NCBI RefSeq assembly: GCF_024703995.1
Contig: NZ_JAMXQV010000006.1
Span: 372,001-436,000 of the forward strand
Direction of reading: 5' to 3'
Length of the DNA: 64,000 bases
Origin: Amycolatopsis iheyensis
GTDB taxonomy: Bacteria > Actinomycetota > Actinomycetes > Mycobacteriales > Pseudonocardiaceae
The notes under the pieces are model-generated. The model did not search any database and was not told the DNA's origin. It was given only the letters and a program-made list of their open reading frames with translations. Shown one piece after another: positions 17,168 through 25,530 of this stretch (the first letter of the stretch is position 1; each line of letters opens with the position of its first letter). A program made the position numbers and the translations under genes.

Positions 17168-17244
17168 GACCACCGGAAGTTTCTGCTCGACTCCTCACCC
17201 ATTCGTCGGTTCCGCGCGGCCCGGGCCGCGCCGATCGGAGACCC

Positions 17245-18423
17245 ATGCCGGGGAGCAGGCGCCGCACCGTCGCGGACCCGCCGAAGCTGGCCGTGGTCGG
17301 CACGTCCGGCTACGCGTTCAGCTACCTGCACCGCGCGCGCATCCTGCACGACGAAGGCGTGGTCCGGTTCGCGGGCATGGCCGACGTCCACCCGCCCTCG
17401 GCCGCGGCGGCCGCCCTCCTGCCCGAGGGCGCCGCGGCGCACGTGGGCGTGGACGACCTGCTCCACCGGTGCCGTCCCGACATCACCGTGGTCGCGACGC
17501 CGCCGCACGCACACGTCCGGGTCGGCGGCGCGGTCCTGCGGGCGGGCAGCGACCTGCTGCTGGAAACCCCGCCGGTGCTGGACCTGAGCGGGTTCACCAC
17601 CCTCAGCCGGCTGGCCGCCGAAAGCGGGTCGGCGTGTCAGACCGGGTTCCAGAGCTTCGGTTCCCGGGCGCTGCCGGTGCTCCGCGCGGCGATCGCGACC
17701 GGGAAGCTCGGCGAGGTGGCGGGGGTCGGCGCGGCCGGGGCGTGGATCCGCACCGACGCCTACTACCGCCGCAACCCGTGGGCGGGACGGCGCTGGCTCG
17801 ACGGCGAGGCCGTCGTCGACGGCGCGCTGACCAACCCGTTCTCCCACGCGGTGGCCACCGCCCTGCTCGTCGGCGGGGTCGCCGCCCGGGACCCGGCCGA
17901 GATCGCGCTCGAGCTCTACGGCGCGCGTGACATCGAAGCCGACGACACCGCGTGCCTGCGGATCCGGTTCGACGACGGCCCGGAGATCGTGGTCGCCGCG
18001 TCGCTGTGCGCCGAGCAGGACCACGAGCCCTACGTCGTGGTGCACGGCCGGCAGGGCCGGGCGAAGTTCTGGTACAAGAGCCACCGCCTCGAGCTGAACG
18101 ACGAGCGGGTCGTCCTCGGTGAGCCGGCCGACCTCCTGCGCAACCTCGTCGCCCACCGCCGGGACCCGGTGGGCACGCCGCTGCTCGCGCCGCTGGCCGG
18201 CACCCGGGCGTTCGCGTCGGTCGTCGAAGCGGTGCGGGACGCGCCGTCCCCGGCGCGGATCCCGGCCGGCTGGGTCCGCACCGCCGGGGAGGGGGCGGGC
18301 CGGCACCCGGTCGTGCGCGGCATCGGGGAAGAGGTCGCCGTCGCCGCGGACCGGCTCGCGCTGTTCTCCGAACTCGGTGTCCCGTGGGCGAGCCGCCCGA
18401 AGGTCGCCGACCGCACCGGCTAG
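17245..18423 (+). CDS. Gfo/Idh/MocA-family protein lacking the catalytic lysine
   Basis: A 392-residue protein with an N-terminal Rossmann domain (LAVVGTSGYAFSYLHRARIL) and a C-terminal alpha/beta substrate domain with VVDGALTNPFSHAVATALL. In the family the motif EKP after the Rossmann fold carries a lysine needed for catalysis; here it reads LLLETPP, with T108 in its place. The close paralog at 22291 has VEKPP. This protein may therefore be inactive, may bind a sugar as a sensor, or may use another residue. GGAG precedes the ATG. It has its own promoter and a hairpin after the stop, so it is a single-gene unit between the lyase and the importer operon. Confidence 0.85.
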   Translation: MPGSRRRTVADPPKLAVVGTSGYAFSYLHRARILHDEGVVRFAGMADVHPPSAAAAALLPEGAAAHVGVDDLLHRCRPDITVVATPPHAHVRVGGAVLRAGSDLLLETPPVLDLSGFTTLSRLAAESGSACQTGFQSFGSRALPVLRAAIATGKLGEVAGVGAAGAWIRTDAYYRRNPWAGRRWLDGEAVVDGALTNPFSHAVATALLVGGVAARDPAEIALELYGARDIEADDTACLRIRFDDGPEIVVAASLCAEQDHEPYVVVHGRQGRAKFWYKSHRLELNDERVVLGEPADLLRNLVAHRRDPVGTPLLAPLAGTRAFASVVEAVRDAPSPARIPAGWVRTAGEGAGRHPVVRGIGEEVAVAADRLALFSELGVPWASRPKVADRTG

Positions 18424-18435
18424 CGCGGCCGGTGC
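18413..18435 (+). terminator. Terminator hairpin spanning the stop codon
   Basis: GCACCGGC and GCCGGTGC form an 8-bp stem around TAGCGCG, which includes the TAG stop of the Gfo/Idh gene; TCTCT follows. Confidence 0.5.
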
Positions 18436-18473
18436 TCTCTCGCGCTGACAGCCCGGCTTTCCGACCGGTGACT

Positions 18474-18515
18474 GTAAGCGCTTTCTCATCCTGCCTGAAA
18501 ACGCCTGAAACCGTT
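18474..18515. promoter_or_regulatory. Two LacI-type operators before the importer operon
   Basis: GTAAGCGCTTTCTCA (18474-18488) is operator type 1, matching 17061 and 26831. AACGCCTGAAACCGTT (18500-18515) is operator type 2, matching the site in the lacI promoter in 14 of 16 positions. Both lie just upstream of the promoter at 18548. Confidence 0.65.
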
Positions 18516-18547
18516 GCTGCACAAGGGGTATTACCACTTTTTGCCCG

Positions 18548-18610
18548 TTGACAGCGCCGCGACGCGCTGCCTACCGTGAGCCCGCTGGCAGCGTTTTCAG
18601 AAAAACTGCC
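18548..18610 (+). promoter_or_regulatory. Importer operon promoter and downstream inverted repeat
   Basis: TTGACA (18548-18553), 18 bp, TACCGT (18572-18577). Just downstream, GGCAG (18587) and CTGCC (18606-18610) enclose TTTTCAGAAAA, an imperfect palindrome placed where a repressor would block the start of transcription. Confidence 0.55.
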
Positions 18611-18634
18611 GACCGGCTGAGAACGGAGAGCCCG

Positions 18635-19918
18635 ATGCGTCGGACAAGACAACCGCGAACGCTCGTCGCGCTGGCCGCGGTGGTCCCGCTGCTGCTGACC
18701 GGGGTCGCCGCGTGCGGCTCGGACTCCGGCGGCGACGGCGGGGACGTCACGATCACCTTCGTCTGGTGGGGCAGCGACGGCCGAGCGAACCTGACCAAGA
18801 AGGCCGTCGAGCTGTTCCAGCAGAAGAACCCGAAGATCAAGGTACAGACGTCCTTCTCGGCGTACGCGGCCTACTGGGAGAAGCTGGCGACGCAGTCCGC
18901 CGGAGGCAAGCCGCCGGACGTGCTCAACGTCGACACCCGCTACCTGGCCGAGTACGGCGGCCGCGGTGTGCTGGCGAACCTGAACGAGGGCGCGGGAAAG
19001 GCGATCTCGCTGGCCGACGTCAACCCGGAGCTGGCGGCGACCAGCGTGTACCAGGGCAAGCGGTACGCGGTGCCGTGGGCGCAGAACACCCCGGCGATGC
19101 TGTACGACCCGGCCGCGTTCACCGCGGCGGGCGCGGACCCGGCCAAGGGCCTGACCTGGGACCAGTTCGCCGAGGCGACCGCGAAGATCGGGACCACCGG
19201 AACGGCCGGTGGCACGACCGACTTCGGCATCCTCGACACGACGCTGGAGATCTGGCTGCGCCAGCAGGGCAAGCAGTTCTACAGCCCCGAGGGCAAGCTC
19301 GGCTTCACCGCCGACGACCTGCGCCGGTACTGGCAGCTCGCGGGCCGGTTCCGCGACACGAAGGGCGCGTCCCCGGCCGACGTCACGGCGTCCTACAACA
19401 CCTCGCCCGAGCAGTCACCGCTCGGCAAGAAGCTGACCGCCTCCGAGTTCGCCTACGACAACCTCCTGCCCGCCTACCAGAAGGCGAACGGCAAGCCGCT
19501 GAACGTCGCGCCGTACCCGACCGGTGCGGACGGGAACAACGGGCAGTACCGGCGGCCGTCGATGTTCCTCTCGGTCTCCGCGCGCAGCTCCCAGCAGGAG
19601 GCGGCGGCGAAGCTCGTCGACTTCCTGGTCAACGACCCCGAAGTGGGCAAGATCGTCGGCACCGACCGCGGGCTCGCCCCGAACCTCAAGGTCCGCGCCC
19701 AGCTCGCGACGGCGGCCAAGGGCGCCGACAAGACGCTCTACGACTACGAAGCCGCGCTCGAGCCGAAGCTCGGTGCCGCGCCGCCCGTCCCGCCCAAGGG
19801 CGCGGGCTCGATCCAGAAGCTCCTCCAGCGCACCTACGAGGAGGTCGCGTTCGGCCGGATGAGCGTCGACGACGCGGTGAACCGGTTCCTGTCCGAAGCC
19901 GAGAAGGCGCTGGGTTAG
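18635..19918 (+). CDS. ABC sugar transporter, substrate-binding lipoprotein
   Basis: A 427-residue lipoprotein of the family 1 extracellular sugar-binding proteins. The N-terminus is MRRTRQPRTL, then a hydrophobic stretch and the lipobox LTGVAAC with C27 as the lipidated cysteine. The mature part opens with a Gly/Asp linker and VTITFVWWGSDGRANLTKKA, the usual first strand, and contains YAVPWAQNTPAMLYD in the hinge area. It would capture an oligosaccharide outside the membrane and deliver it to the two permeases that follow at 19922 and 20893. No ATPase gene is present; actinomycetes usually use a shared MsiK-type ATPase. The pectin context suggests oligogalacturonides as ligand. GGAGAG precedes the ATG. 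Confidence 0.92.
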   Translation: MRRTRQPRTLVALAAVVPLLLTGVAACGSDSGGDGGDVTITFVWWGSDGRANLTKKAVELFQQKNPKIKVQTSFSAYAAYWEKLATQSAGGKPPDVLNVDTRYLAEYGGRGVLANLNEGAGKAISLADVNPELAATSVYQGKRYAVPWAQNTPAMLYDPAAFTAAGADPAKGLTWDQFAEATAKIGTTGTAGGTTDFGILDTTLEIWLRQQGKQFYSPEGKLGFTADDLRRYWQLAGRFRDTKGASPADVTASYNTSPEQSPLGKKLTASEFAYDNLLPAYQKANGKPLNVAPYPTGADGNNGQYRRPSMFLSVSARSSQQEAAAKLVDFLVNDPEVGKIVGTDRGLAPNLKVRAQLATAAKGADKTLYDYEAALEPKLGAAPPVPPKGAGSIQKLLQRTYEEVAFGRMSVDDAVNRFLSEAEKALG

Positions 19919-19921
19919 CCG

Positions 19922-20896
19922 ATGGCGACGGTGCGCACCCCGGACCCGCCGGTCGCTCCCGAGGCGGCCACGCGGGTCCGGCGACGGGACCGCCCGGCCG
20001 GGCGCCGCCGCAAGAGCCAGCCGGCGGCCTTCGCGTTCCTCACGCCGTGGCTGCTCGGCGCGATCGCGCTGACCGTGGGCCCGATGGTCGTCTCGCTCTA
20101 CCTGTCCTTCACCGACTACGACCTGTTCACCGCGCCGAAGTGGGTCGGCTTCGGCAACTTCACGCACATGTTCACCGACGACGACCGCTACCTCCAGTCG
20201 GTGCAGGTCACGCTCGGCTACGTCCTGGTTTCGGTGCCGCTGAAGCTCACCGTGTCGTTGCTGGTGGCGATGCTGCTCAACTCGCGTCGAGGTGGTGGCG
20301 GCTTCTACCGGGCCGCGTTCTACGCGCCGTCGCTGCTGGGCGCGAGCGTCGCGGCCGCGCTGGTGTGGCGGGCGCTGTTCATGGGCGGCGGCCCGGTGAA
20401 CGAGGTGCTCGCGTTCTTCGGCTGGCACACGCCGAGCTGGGTCGACGACCCGCGGTTCAGCCTCGCCTCGATCGTGCTGCTCGGCGTCTGGCAGTTCGGC
20501 GCGCCGATGGTGATCTTCCTGGCCGGGCTCAAGCAGATCCCGGCCGAGCTGCACGAGGCGGCCGCGATCGACGGCGCCGGGGCGTTCCGCCGGTTCCGGC
20601 ACATCACGCTGCCGATGCTCTCGCCGGTGATCTTCTTCAACCTGGTGATGGAGGCCATCCACGCGTTCCAGGCGTTCACCCCGGCGTTCGTCATCGGCGG
20701 CGGCCGCGGCGGCCCGGCCGACGCCGACCTGTTCTACACGCTCTACCTGTACGAAGTCGGCTTCCAGGACTTCCACATGGGGTACGCGTCCGCGATGGCG
20801 TGGGTCCTGCTGGCGGTGATCGCGATCGTCACGGCGATCGTGTTCCGCACCGCCAAACTCTGGGTGTTCTACGACGACGCCGAGGAGCGCACATGA
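19922..20896 (+). CDS. ABC sugar transporter permease (MalF-like)
   Basis: A 324-residue inner-membrane permease. The cytoplasmic N-terminus is rich in arginine. About six hydrophobic segments follow, starting FAFLTPWLLGAIALTVGPMV. The EAA loop that docks the ATPase reads ELHEAAAIDGAGAFRRFRHI. It starts 3 bases after the lipoprotein gene's stop and overlaps the next permease by four bases (ATGA), so the importer is made as a unit. With the partner permease it forms the membrane channel for the captured sugar oligomer. Confidence 0.93.
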   Translation: MATVRTPDPPVAPEAATRVRRRDRPAGRRRKSQPAAFAFLTPWLLGAIALTVGPMVVSLYLSFTDYDLFTAPKWVGFGNFTHMFTDDDRYLQSVQVTLGYVLVSVPLKLTVSLLVAMLLNSRRGGGGFYRAAFYAPSLLGASVAAALVWRALFMGGGPVNEVLAFFGWHTPSWVDDPRFSLASIVLLGVWQFGAPMVIFLAGLKQIPAELHEAAAIDGAGAFRRFRHITLPMLSPVIFFNLVMEAIHAFQAFTPAFVIGGGRGGPADADLFYTLYLYEVGFQDFHMGYASAMAWVLLAVIAIVTAIVFRTAKLWVFYDDAEERT

Positions 20897-21738
20897 CCGT
20901 GTTGCCGCGTTCGGCGCGTTCGTTCGGCTGGCACGTGCTGTGCCTCGTGATCGTCGCCGTGGTGCTGTACCCGCTGGTGTGGCTGGCGTTCGCGTCGGTC
21001 AAGCCGCCGGACGAGATCCTCTCGCGGCTGTCGCTGCTGCCCACCCGGTTCGTCTTCGACGGCTACACGAAGGGCTGGGAGGGCGCGGCCGACGTCGGGT
21101 TCGGCCGCTTCTTCCTCAACTCGGTGCTGGTGGCCGGGTTGTCGGTGGTCGCGAACGTGCTCTCGTGCTCGCTGGCGGCGTTCGCGTTCGCGCGGCTGAA
21201 GTTCCGGTTCCGGGGCGCGCTGTTCGCGTTCATGATCACGACGCTGATGCTGCCCTACCACGTGACGCTGATCCCGCAGTACGTGATCTTCCAGCAGGCC
21301 GGCCTGGTCAACACGGTCGTCCCGCTGATCCTGCCGAAGCTGCTGGCCACCGAGGCGTTCTTCGTGTTCCTGATCGTCCAGTTCATGCGCGGCATCCCGC
21401 GCGAGCTCGACGAGGCCGCGACGATCGACGGCTGCTCGGTCTACCGGACGTTCTGGCACGTGGTGCTGCCGCTGTCGAAACCGGCGCTGGTGACGACGTC
21501 GATCTTCACGTTCATCTGGACGTGGAACGACTTCTTCACGCAGATGGTGTACCTGAACGACACGGAGAAGTTCACGGTGCCGCTGGGCCTGCGGTTGTTC
21601 GTCGACACCAGCAGCGAGTCGAACTTCGGCGCGATGTTCGCGATGTCCGCGCTCGCGCTGGTCCCGATCGTGCTGTTCTTCCTCGCCTTCCAGCGCCTCT
21701 TGGTGGAGGGCGTCAGCACCAGCGGCTTGAAGGGGTGA
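20893..21738 (+). CDS. ABC sugar transporter permease (MalG-like)
   Basis: A 281-residue permease with about six membrane segments, starting with WHVLCLVIVAVVLYPLVWLA. The EAA loop reads ELDEAATIDGCSVYRTFWHV. The start at 20893 lies in the ATGA overlap with the MalF-like gene. The C-terminal GVSTSGLKG end is typical of this family. It pairs with the permease at 19922 and the lipoprotein at 18635 to import a sugar oligomer, and DUF624 follows after 4 bases. Confidence 0.93.
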   Translation: MTVLPRSARSFGWHVLCLVIVAVVLYPLVWLAFASVKPPDEILSRLSLLPTRFVFDGYTKGWEGAADVGFGRFFLNSVLVAGLSVVANVLSCSLAAFAFARLKFRFRGALFAFMITTLMLPYHVTLIPQYVIFQQAGLVNTVVPLILPKLLATEAFFVFLIVQFMRGIPRELDEAATIDGCSVYRTFWHVVLPLSKPALVTTSIFTFIWTWNDFFTQMVYLNDTEKFTVPLGLRLFVDTSSESNFGAMFAMSALALVPIVLFFLAFQRLLVEGVSTSGLKG

Positions 21739-21742
21739 CGGC

Positions 21743-22294
21743 GTGCGAACGCACTGGAGGACCGGGCTCGAAGACTTCTCGGACTGCCTGCTGACCGGCT
21801 TGCTCGTCGCGCTCGCGTCCGTGCCCGTGGTGACCGCGGCGCCGGCGTTCGCGGCCGGCTGCCGAGCGCTCGACCGATCGCGACACGGTATCGCGCGTCC
21901 ACTGTGGACGACGTTCTGGGCCGACTTCCGGCAGGCCGTCCGCGGTAGCGTGGCGTTCGGCCTGCTGGGCCTCCTCGCGGCGGCGATGTTCGCGGTGGAC
22001 CTCGACATCGTGGGCGCGACGCCCGGCGCCGGGGTGCTCCGGCCGGCGTTGTGGCTGCTGGCGGGGGTGGCGGCCGTCGTCGCCGTGCGGACCTGCGAGG
22101 TCGTCGCGCGCGGGGAAGCGTCGTGGCGCCGGGCCGTCGTTACGGCGGCCCGCGAGACGTCGCCGGGGAACGCCCTGCTCCTGGCCGGGGCGATCGGCCT
22201 CGCGGTGGTGCTCGTGTGGATGCTGCCGATCCTGGCGTTCGTCATCGCCGGGCCGCTGGCCCTGGCGGCCGTCGCGACCGGTGGGCGCCGATGA
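21743..22294 (+). CDS. DUF624 (YesL-like) membrane protein
   Basis: A 183-residue integral membrane protein with four or five hydrophobic segments, for example LLTGLLVALASVPVVTAAPA and LLLAGAIGLAVVLVWMLPIL. DUF624/YesL proteins are regularly found in rhamnogalacturonan, pectin and other glycan-uptake operons, next to ABC importers, but their function is not established. GTG 21743 starts 4 bases after the permease stop, and the stop overlaps the ATG of the following Gfo/Idh gene. The palindrome TCCACTGTGGA (21898-21908) lies in the gene and is read as part of RPLWT. Confidence 0.75.
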   Translation: MRTHWRTGLEDFSDCLLTGLLVALASVPVVTAAPAFAAGCRALDRSRHGIARPLWTTFWADFRQAVRGSVAFGLLGLLAAAMFAVDLDIVGATPGAGVLRPALWLLAGVAAVVAVRTCEVVARGEASWRRAVVTAARETSPGNALLLAGAIGLAVVLVWMLPILAFVIAGPLALAAVATGGRR

Positions 22295-23394
22295 TTCCGA
22301 GCATCGTCGTGTTCGGCACCGCCGGCTACGCGCGCACGCACCTGCGCCGGGCCCGGGCGCTGCACGACCGGGGCGAGATCGTCCTGGCCGGCGCGTGCGA
22401 TATCCGCGAGCCACCGGAGGAAGCCGGCGTGCCGGTCTTCACCCGCGACCCCGCCGAACTGCTGGCCCGGGTGCCGGCGGACATCGCCGTGGTGGCCACC
22501 CCGCCGCACACGCACCTGCCGCTGGTCCGGCTCGCGCTCGCCGCGGGCTGCCACGTGCTGGTGGAGAAGCCGCCGGTGCTCGACCTGAGGGCGTTCGACG
22601 AGCTGACCGAGCGGGCCCGCGGCCGGGCCTGTCAGGTCGGGTTCCAGAGCTTCGGCTCGCCCGCGATCCCGGTGATCCGGGCCGCGCTGGCCCGGGGGGC
22701 GATCGGGACGGTCACCGGGATCGCCGCGGCGGGTGCGTGGATCCGGCGCGACCGGTACTTCCAGCGCACCGAGTGGGCGGGCCGGCGCCGCGTCGGCGGG
22801 CAGCCGGTGGTCGACGGCGCGCTGACGAACCCGTTCGCCCACGCGGTCGCGACCGCGTTGCTGCTCAACGGCACCGCAGGTGTCGTGCCCGAGCGCACCA
22901 CCGTCGAGCTGTACCGCGCTCGTGACATCGAGTCGGACGACACGGCGTGCGCGCGGCTGTGTTTCGCCGGCGCGCCGGACGTCGTCGCCGCCGCGACGCT
23001 CGCCGCCGAAGCCGACCACGAGCCCTACGTGCTGATCCACGGCACCGACGGCCGGATCCGGTGGCACTACAAGACCGACGTCGTCCTCGTCGGTGACGAG
23101 CCGGTGCCGGTCGGCCCGCCGCGGGACCTGCTGGCGAACCTCGTCGACCACGTCCGCGACGGCGTGCCGCTGCTCGCCCCGCTGGCCGCCACCCGCGCGT
23201 TCACCGCGCTGGTCGAGGCGGTCCGCGACGCGCCCGAGCCGAGGCGGCTGCCCCAGGCGCGGGCCGTCGGCGCCGGGCCGGAGCGCCGGTTCGTCGTGCC
23301 CGGCGTCGACGCGGCCGTCGACGCCGCGGCCGAGCGGCTCGCGCTCTTCTCCGAACTCGCTCTGCCGTGGACGCTCGCCCGGGAGGAGACGTGA
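22291..23394 (+). CDS. Gfo/Idh/MocA-family oxidoreductase
   Basis: A 367-residue NAD(P)-dependent sugar dehydrogenase candidate. The Rossmann domain starts IVVFGTAGYARTHLRRARAL, and the catalytic motif VEKPP is intact (E92, K93). The C-terminal domain has VVDGALTNPFAHAVATALLL. It is a clear paralog of the protein at 17245, sharing CQxGFQSFGS, GAWIR and DHEPYV blocks, but that protein lacks the lysine. It is coupled to DUF624 by an ATGA overlap and to the next dehydrogenase by a one-base overlap (TGATG). It probably oxidises a sugar acid or glycoside inside the cell; the exact substrate is unknown. Confidence 0.88.
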   Translation: MIPSIVVFGTAGYARTHLRRARALHDRGEIVLAGACDIREPPEEAGVPVFTRDPAELLARVPADIAVVATPPHTHLPLVRLALAAGCHVLVEKPPVLDLRAFDELTERARGRACQVGFQSFGSPAIPVIRAALARGAIGTVTGIAAAGAWIRRDRYFQRTEWAGRRRVGGQPVVDGALTNPFAHAVATALLLNGTAGVVPERTTVELYRARDIESDDTACARLCFAGAPDVVAAATLAAEADHEPYVLIHGTDGRIRWHYKTDVVLVGDEPVPVGPPRDLLANLVDHVRDGVPLLAPLAATRAFTALVEAVRDAPEPRRLPQARAVGAGPERRFVVPGVDAAVDAAAERLALFSELALPWTLAREET

Positions 23395-24602
23395 TGGTGC
23401 CGCACTACGCGATCGTCGGCCTGGGGTCGCGGGCCGAGCTGTTCGCCCGGGCCCTGGCCGGGTCACCGCGCGCCGAACTGGCCGCCTTCTGCGACCAGAA
23501 CCAGACCCGCATGCGCGTCCACAACGAGTGGCTGGGCACGGCGGTGCCCAGCTACCGGCCCGCCGACTTCGTCGTGATGCTCGAGAAGGAGCGCATCGAC
23601 GTCGTCGTGGTGTGCACACCGGATCACACGCACGCGGACTACGTCGTCGCGGCGCTGCGGGCCGGCTGCGACGTCGTCACCGAGAAGCCGATGACGACCG
23701 ACGTGGACGGCGCCCGGCGCATCCTGGCGGCCCGGCGCGAGACCGGCCGCGCGGTACGCGTTGCGTTCAACTACCGGTACAACCCGGTGCACCGCCGGGT
23801 CCGCGCGCTGCTCGCCGAGGACGCGATCGGCGAGATCGGGTCGGTCGAGTTCAGCTGGCTGCTCGACACCGCGCACGGCGCCGACTACTTCCGCCGCTGG
23901 CACCGCGACAAGGCGAACTCCGGCGGCCTGCTCGTGCACAAGTCCGGGCACCACTTCGACCTGGTCAACTGGTGGCTCGGCAGTGGCCCGGAGACGGTGT
24001 TCGCGGTCGGGCGGTTGTTCTTCTACGGCGAAGGCAGCGGGCACCCCGACGACCGGTTCGCGCTGGACGTCGAGGCTTCGCCGAGGCTGCGCGCGCTCTA
24101 CCACGACGCGGAGCACGAAGACGGTTACGTCCGGAACCAGGACGTGTTCGCGCCCGGCGTCACGATCGAGGACGACGTGTCGGTGCTCGTCCGGCACCGC
24201 GGCGGGGTGGTCCTGAACTACCACCTGCACGCGTATTCACCGCGTGAGGGCTATCGCGTCGCGTTCTCCGGCAGCGAGGGTCGGCTCGAGCTGGACGTGC
24301 GGGAGAACGAGCACGCCGCGGACGCCGGCGAGACCACGCGGGCCAGGCTGACCCGGCAGCGGCAGTGGGAGCCGCCGGAGGTCGTCCTGGACGAGCCGCT
24401 CGGCGAGGGCCACGGCGGCGGGGACGCGCGGATGCTCGCCGAGCTGCTGGGCGACGCCGAGCCGGACCCGCTCGGCTGCGCGGCCGACCACGACTCCGGC
24501 CTGCAGGCCCTGCTCACCGGGCTGGCCGCGAACCGGTCCCTGGCCACCGGCGCGCCGGTGGCGGTCGACGAACTGCTCGGTGAGATCGGGGAACCGGCGT
24601 GA
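23394..24602 (+). CDS. Gfo/Idh/MocA-family oxidoreductase
   Basis: A 402-residue member of a different subfamily from its neighbour. The Rossmann domain starts HYAIVGLGSRAELFARALAG; the catalytic motif is VVTEKPM (K98). The substrate domain has RWHRDKANSGGLLVHKSGHH followed by FDLVNWW, the family's histidine-containing substrate motif. GGGAGGAG lies 6 bases before the ATG at 23394, and this ATG overlaps the previous stop. The stop overlaps the GTG of the DUF6807 gene. Pairing of such a dehydrogenase with DUF6807 is recurrent in sugar-catabolic loci, so the two may act on the same metabolite. Confidence 0.88.
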   Translation: MVPHYAIVGLGSRAELFARALAGSPRAELAAFCDQNQTRMRVHNEWLGTAVPSYRPADFVVMLEKERIDVVVVCTPDHTHADYVVAALRAGCDVVTEKPMTTDVDGARRILAARRETGRAVRVAFNYRYNPVHRRVRALLAEDAIGEIGSVEFSWLLDTAHGADYFRRWHRDKANSGGLLVHKSGHHFDLVNWWLGSGPETVFAVGRLFFYGEGSGHPDDRFALDVEASPRLRALYHDAEHEDGYVRNQDVFAPGVTIEDDVSVLVRHRGGVVLNYHLHAYSPREGYRVAFSGSEGRLELDVRENEHAADAGETTRARLTRQRQWEPPEVVLDEPLGEGHGGGDARMLAELLGDAEPDPLGCAADHDSGLQALLTGLAANRSLATGAPVAVDELLGEIGEPA

Positions 24603-25519
24603 GCCGGGCGGCGGTGGGGGACGGGACGTTGGAGCTCGCCGAGGACGACGACGGCCGGCTGCGCGTCCGGCTCGGCGACGTCGTCCTGGCCGAGTACGTC
24701 GTCGCGCCACCGACCCCGGCCGGGGACTCGCCGAAGCCGTACCTGCACCCGTTGCGCACCACCGCGGGGGAGACCGTGACCGCGGTCCGGCCGCACGACC
24801 ACACCTGGCACAACGGCCTGCAGTTCACCATGGCCCACCTCTCGGGCGAGAACTTCTGGGGTGGCCGGACCTACCTGCGCGGCCTCGGGTACACCCCGCT
24901 CGACAACAACGGCAGCGTGGGCCACGTCCGCTGGGAGAGCATCGTCTGCGCGGCCGGGCACTGCGAGCTGCGGCACGAGCTCGCCTGGCGCACCGCGGGC
25001 GGCCGGCGGTGGCTCACCGAGCACCGCACGCTGCGCTTCGGCGACGTCTCGGCCGGCCGCTGGACCCTCACCTGGTCGAGCCGGTTGCGCAACACCAGCG
25101 GCCGCGAACTGCGCTGGGGGAGCCCGGTGACCGAAGGCCGCGACACCGCGGGCTACGGCGGGCTGTTCTGGCGCGGTCCCCGCTCGTTCGTCGGCGGCGC
25201 CATCCGCACGGCGGACGGCCGGGGCGGAGCCGGCGCGATGGGGCACCGGTCGCCGTGGCTCGCCTTCACCGGCCGGCACGACGAGAGCCTGCGGACCTCG
25301 ACGCTGCTGTTCGCCGACAGCCCGCGCAACCGGAGCTTCCCGACCGCCTGGTACGTCCGGGCCGAGCCGTTCCCGGTGGTCAGCTTCGCCGCGACCTACC
25401 ACCGGCCGTGGCTGCTCGAACCGGGTGAGGAGCTGACGCTGACCCACCACGTCGTCGTCCTCGACGGCGACCCGGAGCCCGCCCGGCTCGCCGAGCTCGC
25501 GGCCCGGGCGGCCGAGTAG
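24599..25519 (+). CDS. DUF6807 (PmoA-like) protein
   Basis: A 306-residue beta-rich protein with no signal peptide. Recognisable blocks are KPYLHPLRTTAGETVTAVRP, DHTWHNGLQFTMAHLSGENF and TPLDNNGSVGHVRWES; histidines in the first two could bind a metal or sugar. This matches the DUF6807/PmoA family, which is common beside Gfo/Idh genes and has no proven reaction. The GTG start overlaps the previous stop (GTGA), and the pectate lyase gene follows after 11 bases, so it belongs to the long operon. A sugar epimerase or mutarotase-like role is possible but is only an inference. Confidence 0.78.
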   Translation: MSRAAVGDGTLELAEDDDGRLRVRLGDVVLAEYVVAPPTPAGDSPKPYLHPLRTTAGETVTAVRPHDHTWHNGLQFTMAHLSGENFWGGRTYLRGLGYTPLDNNGSVGHVRWESIVCAAGHCELRHELAWRTAGGRRWLTEHRTLRFGDVSAGRWTLTWSSRLRNTSGRELRWGSPVTEGRDTAGYGGLFWRGPRSFVGGAIRTADGRGGAGAMGHRSPWLAFTGRHDESLRTSTLLFADSPRNRSFPTAWYVRAEPFPVVSFAATYHRPWLLEPGEELTLTHHVVVLDGDPEPARLAELAARAAE

Positions 25520-25530
25520 AAGGAGCCGAA

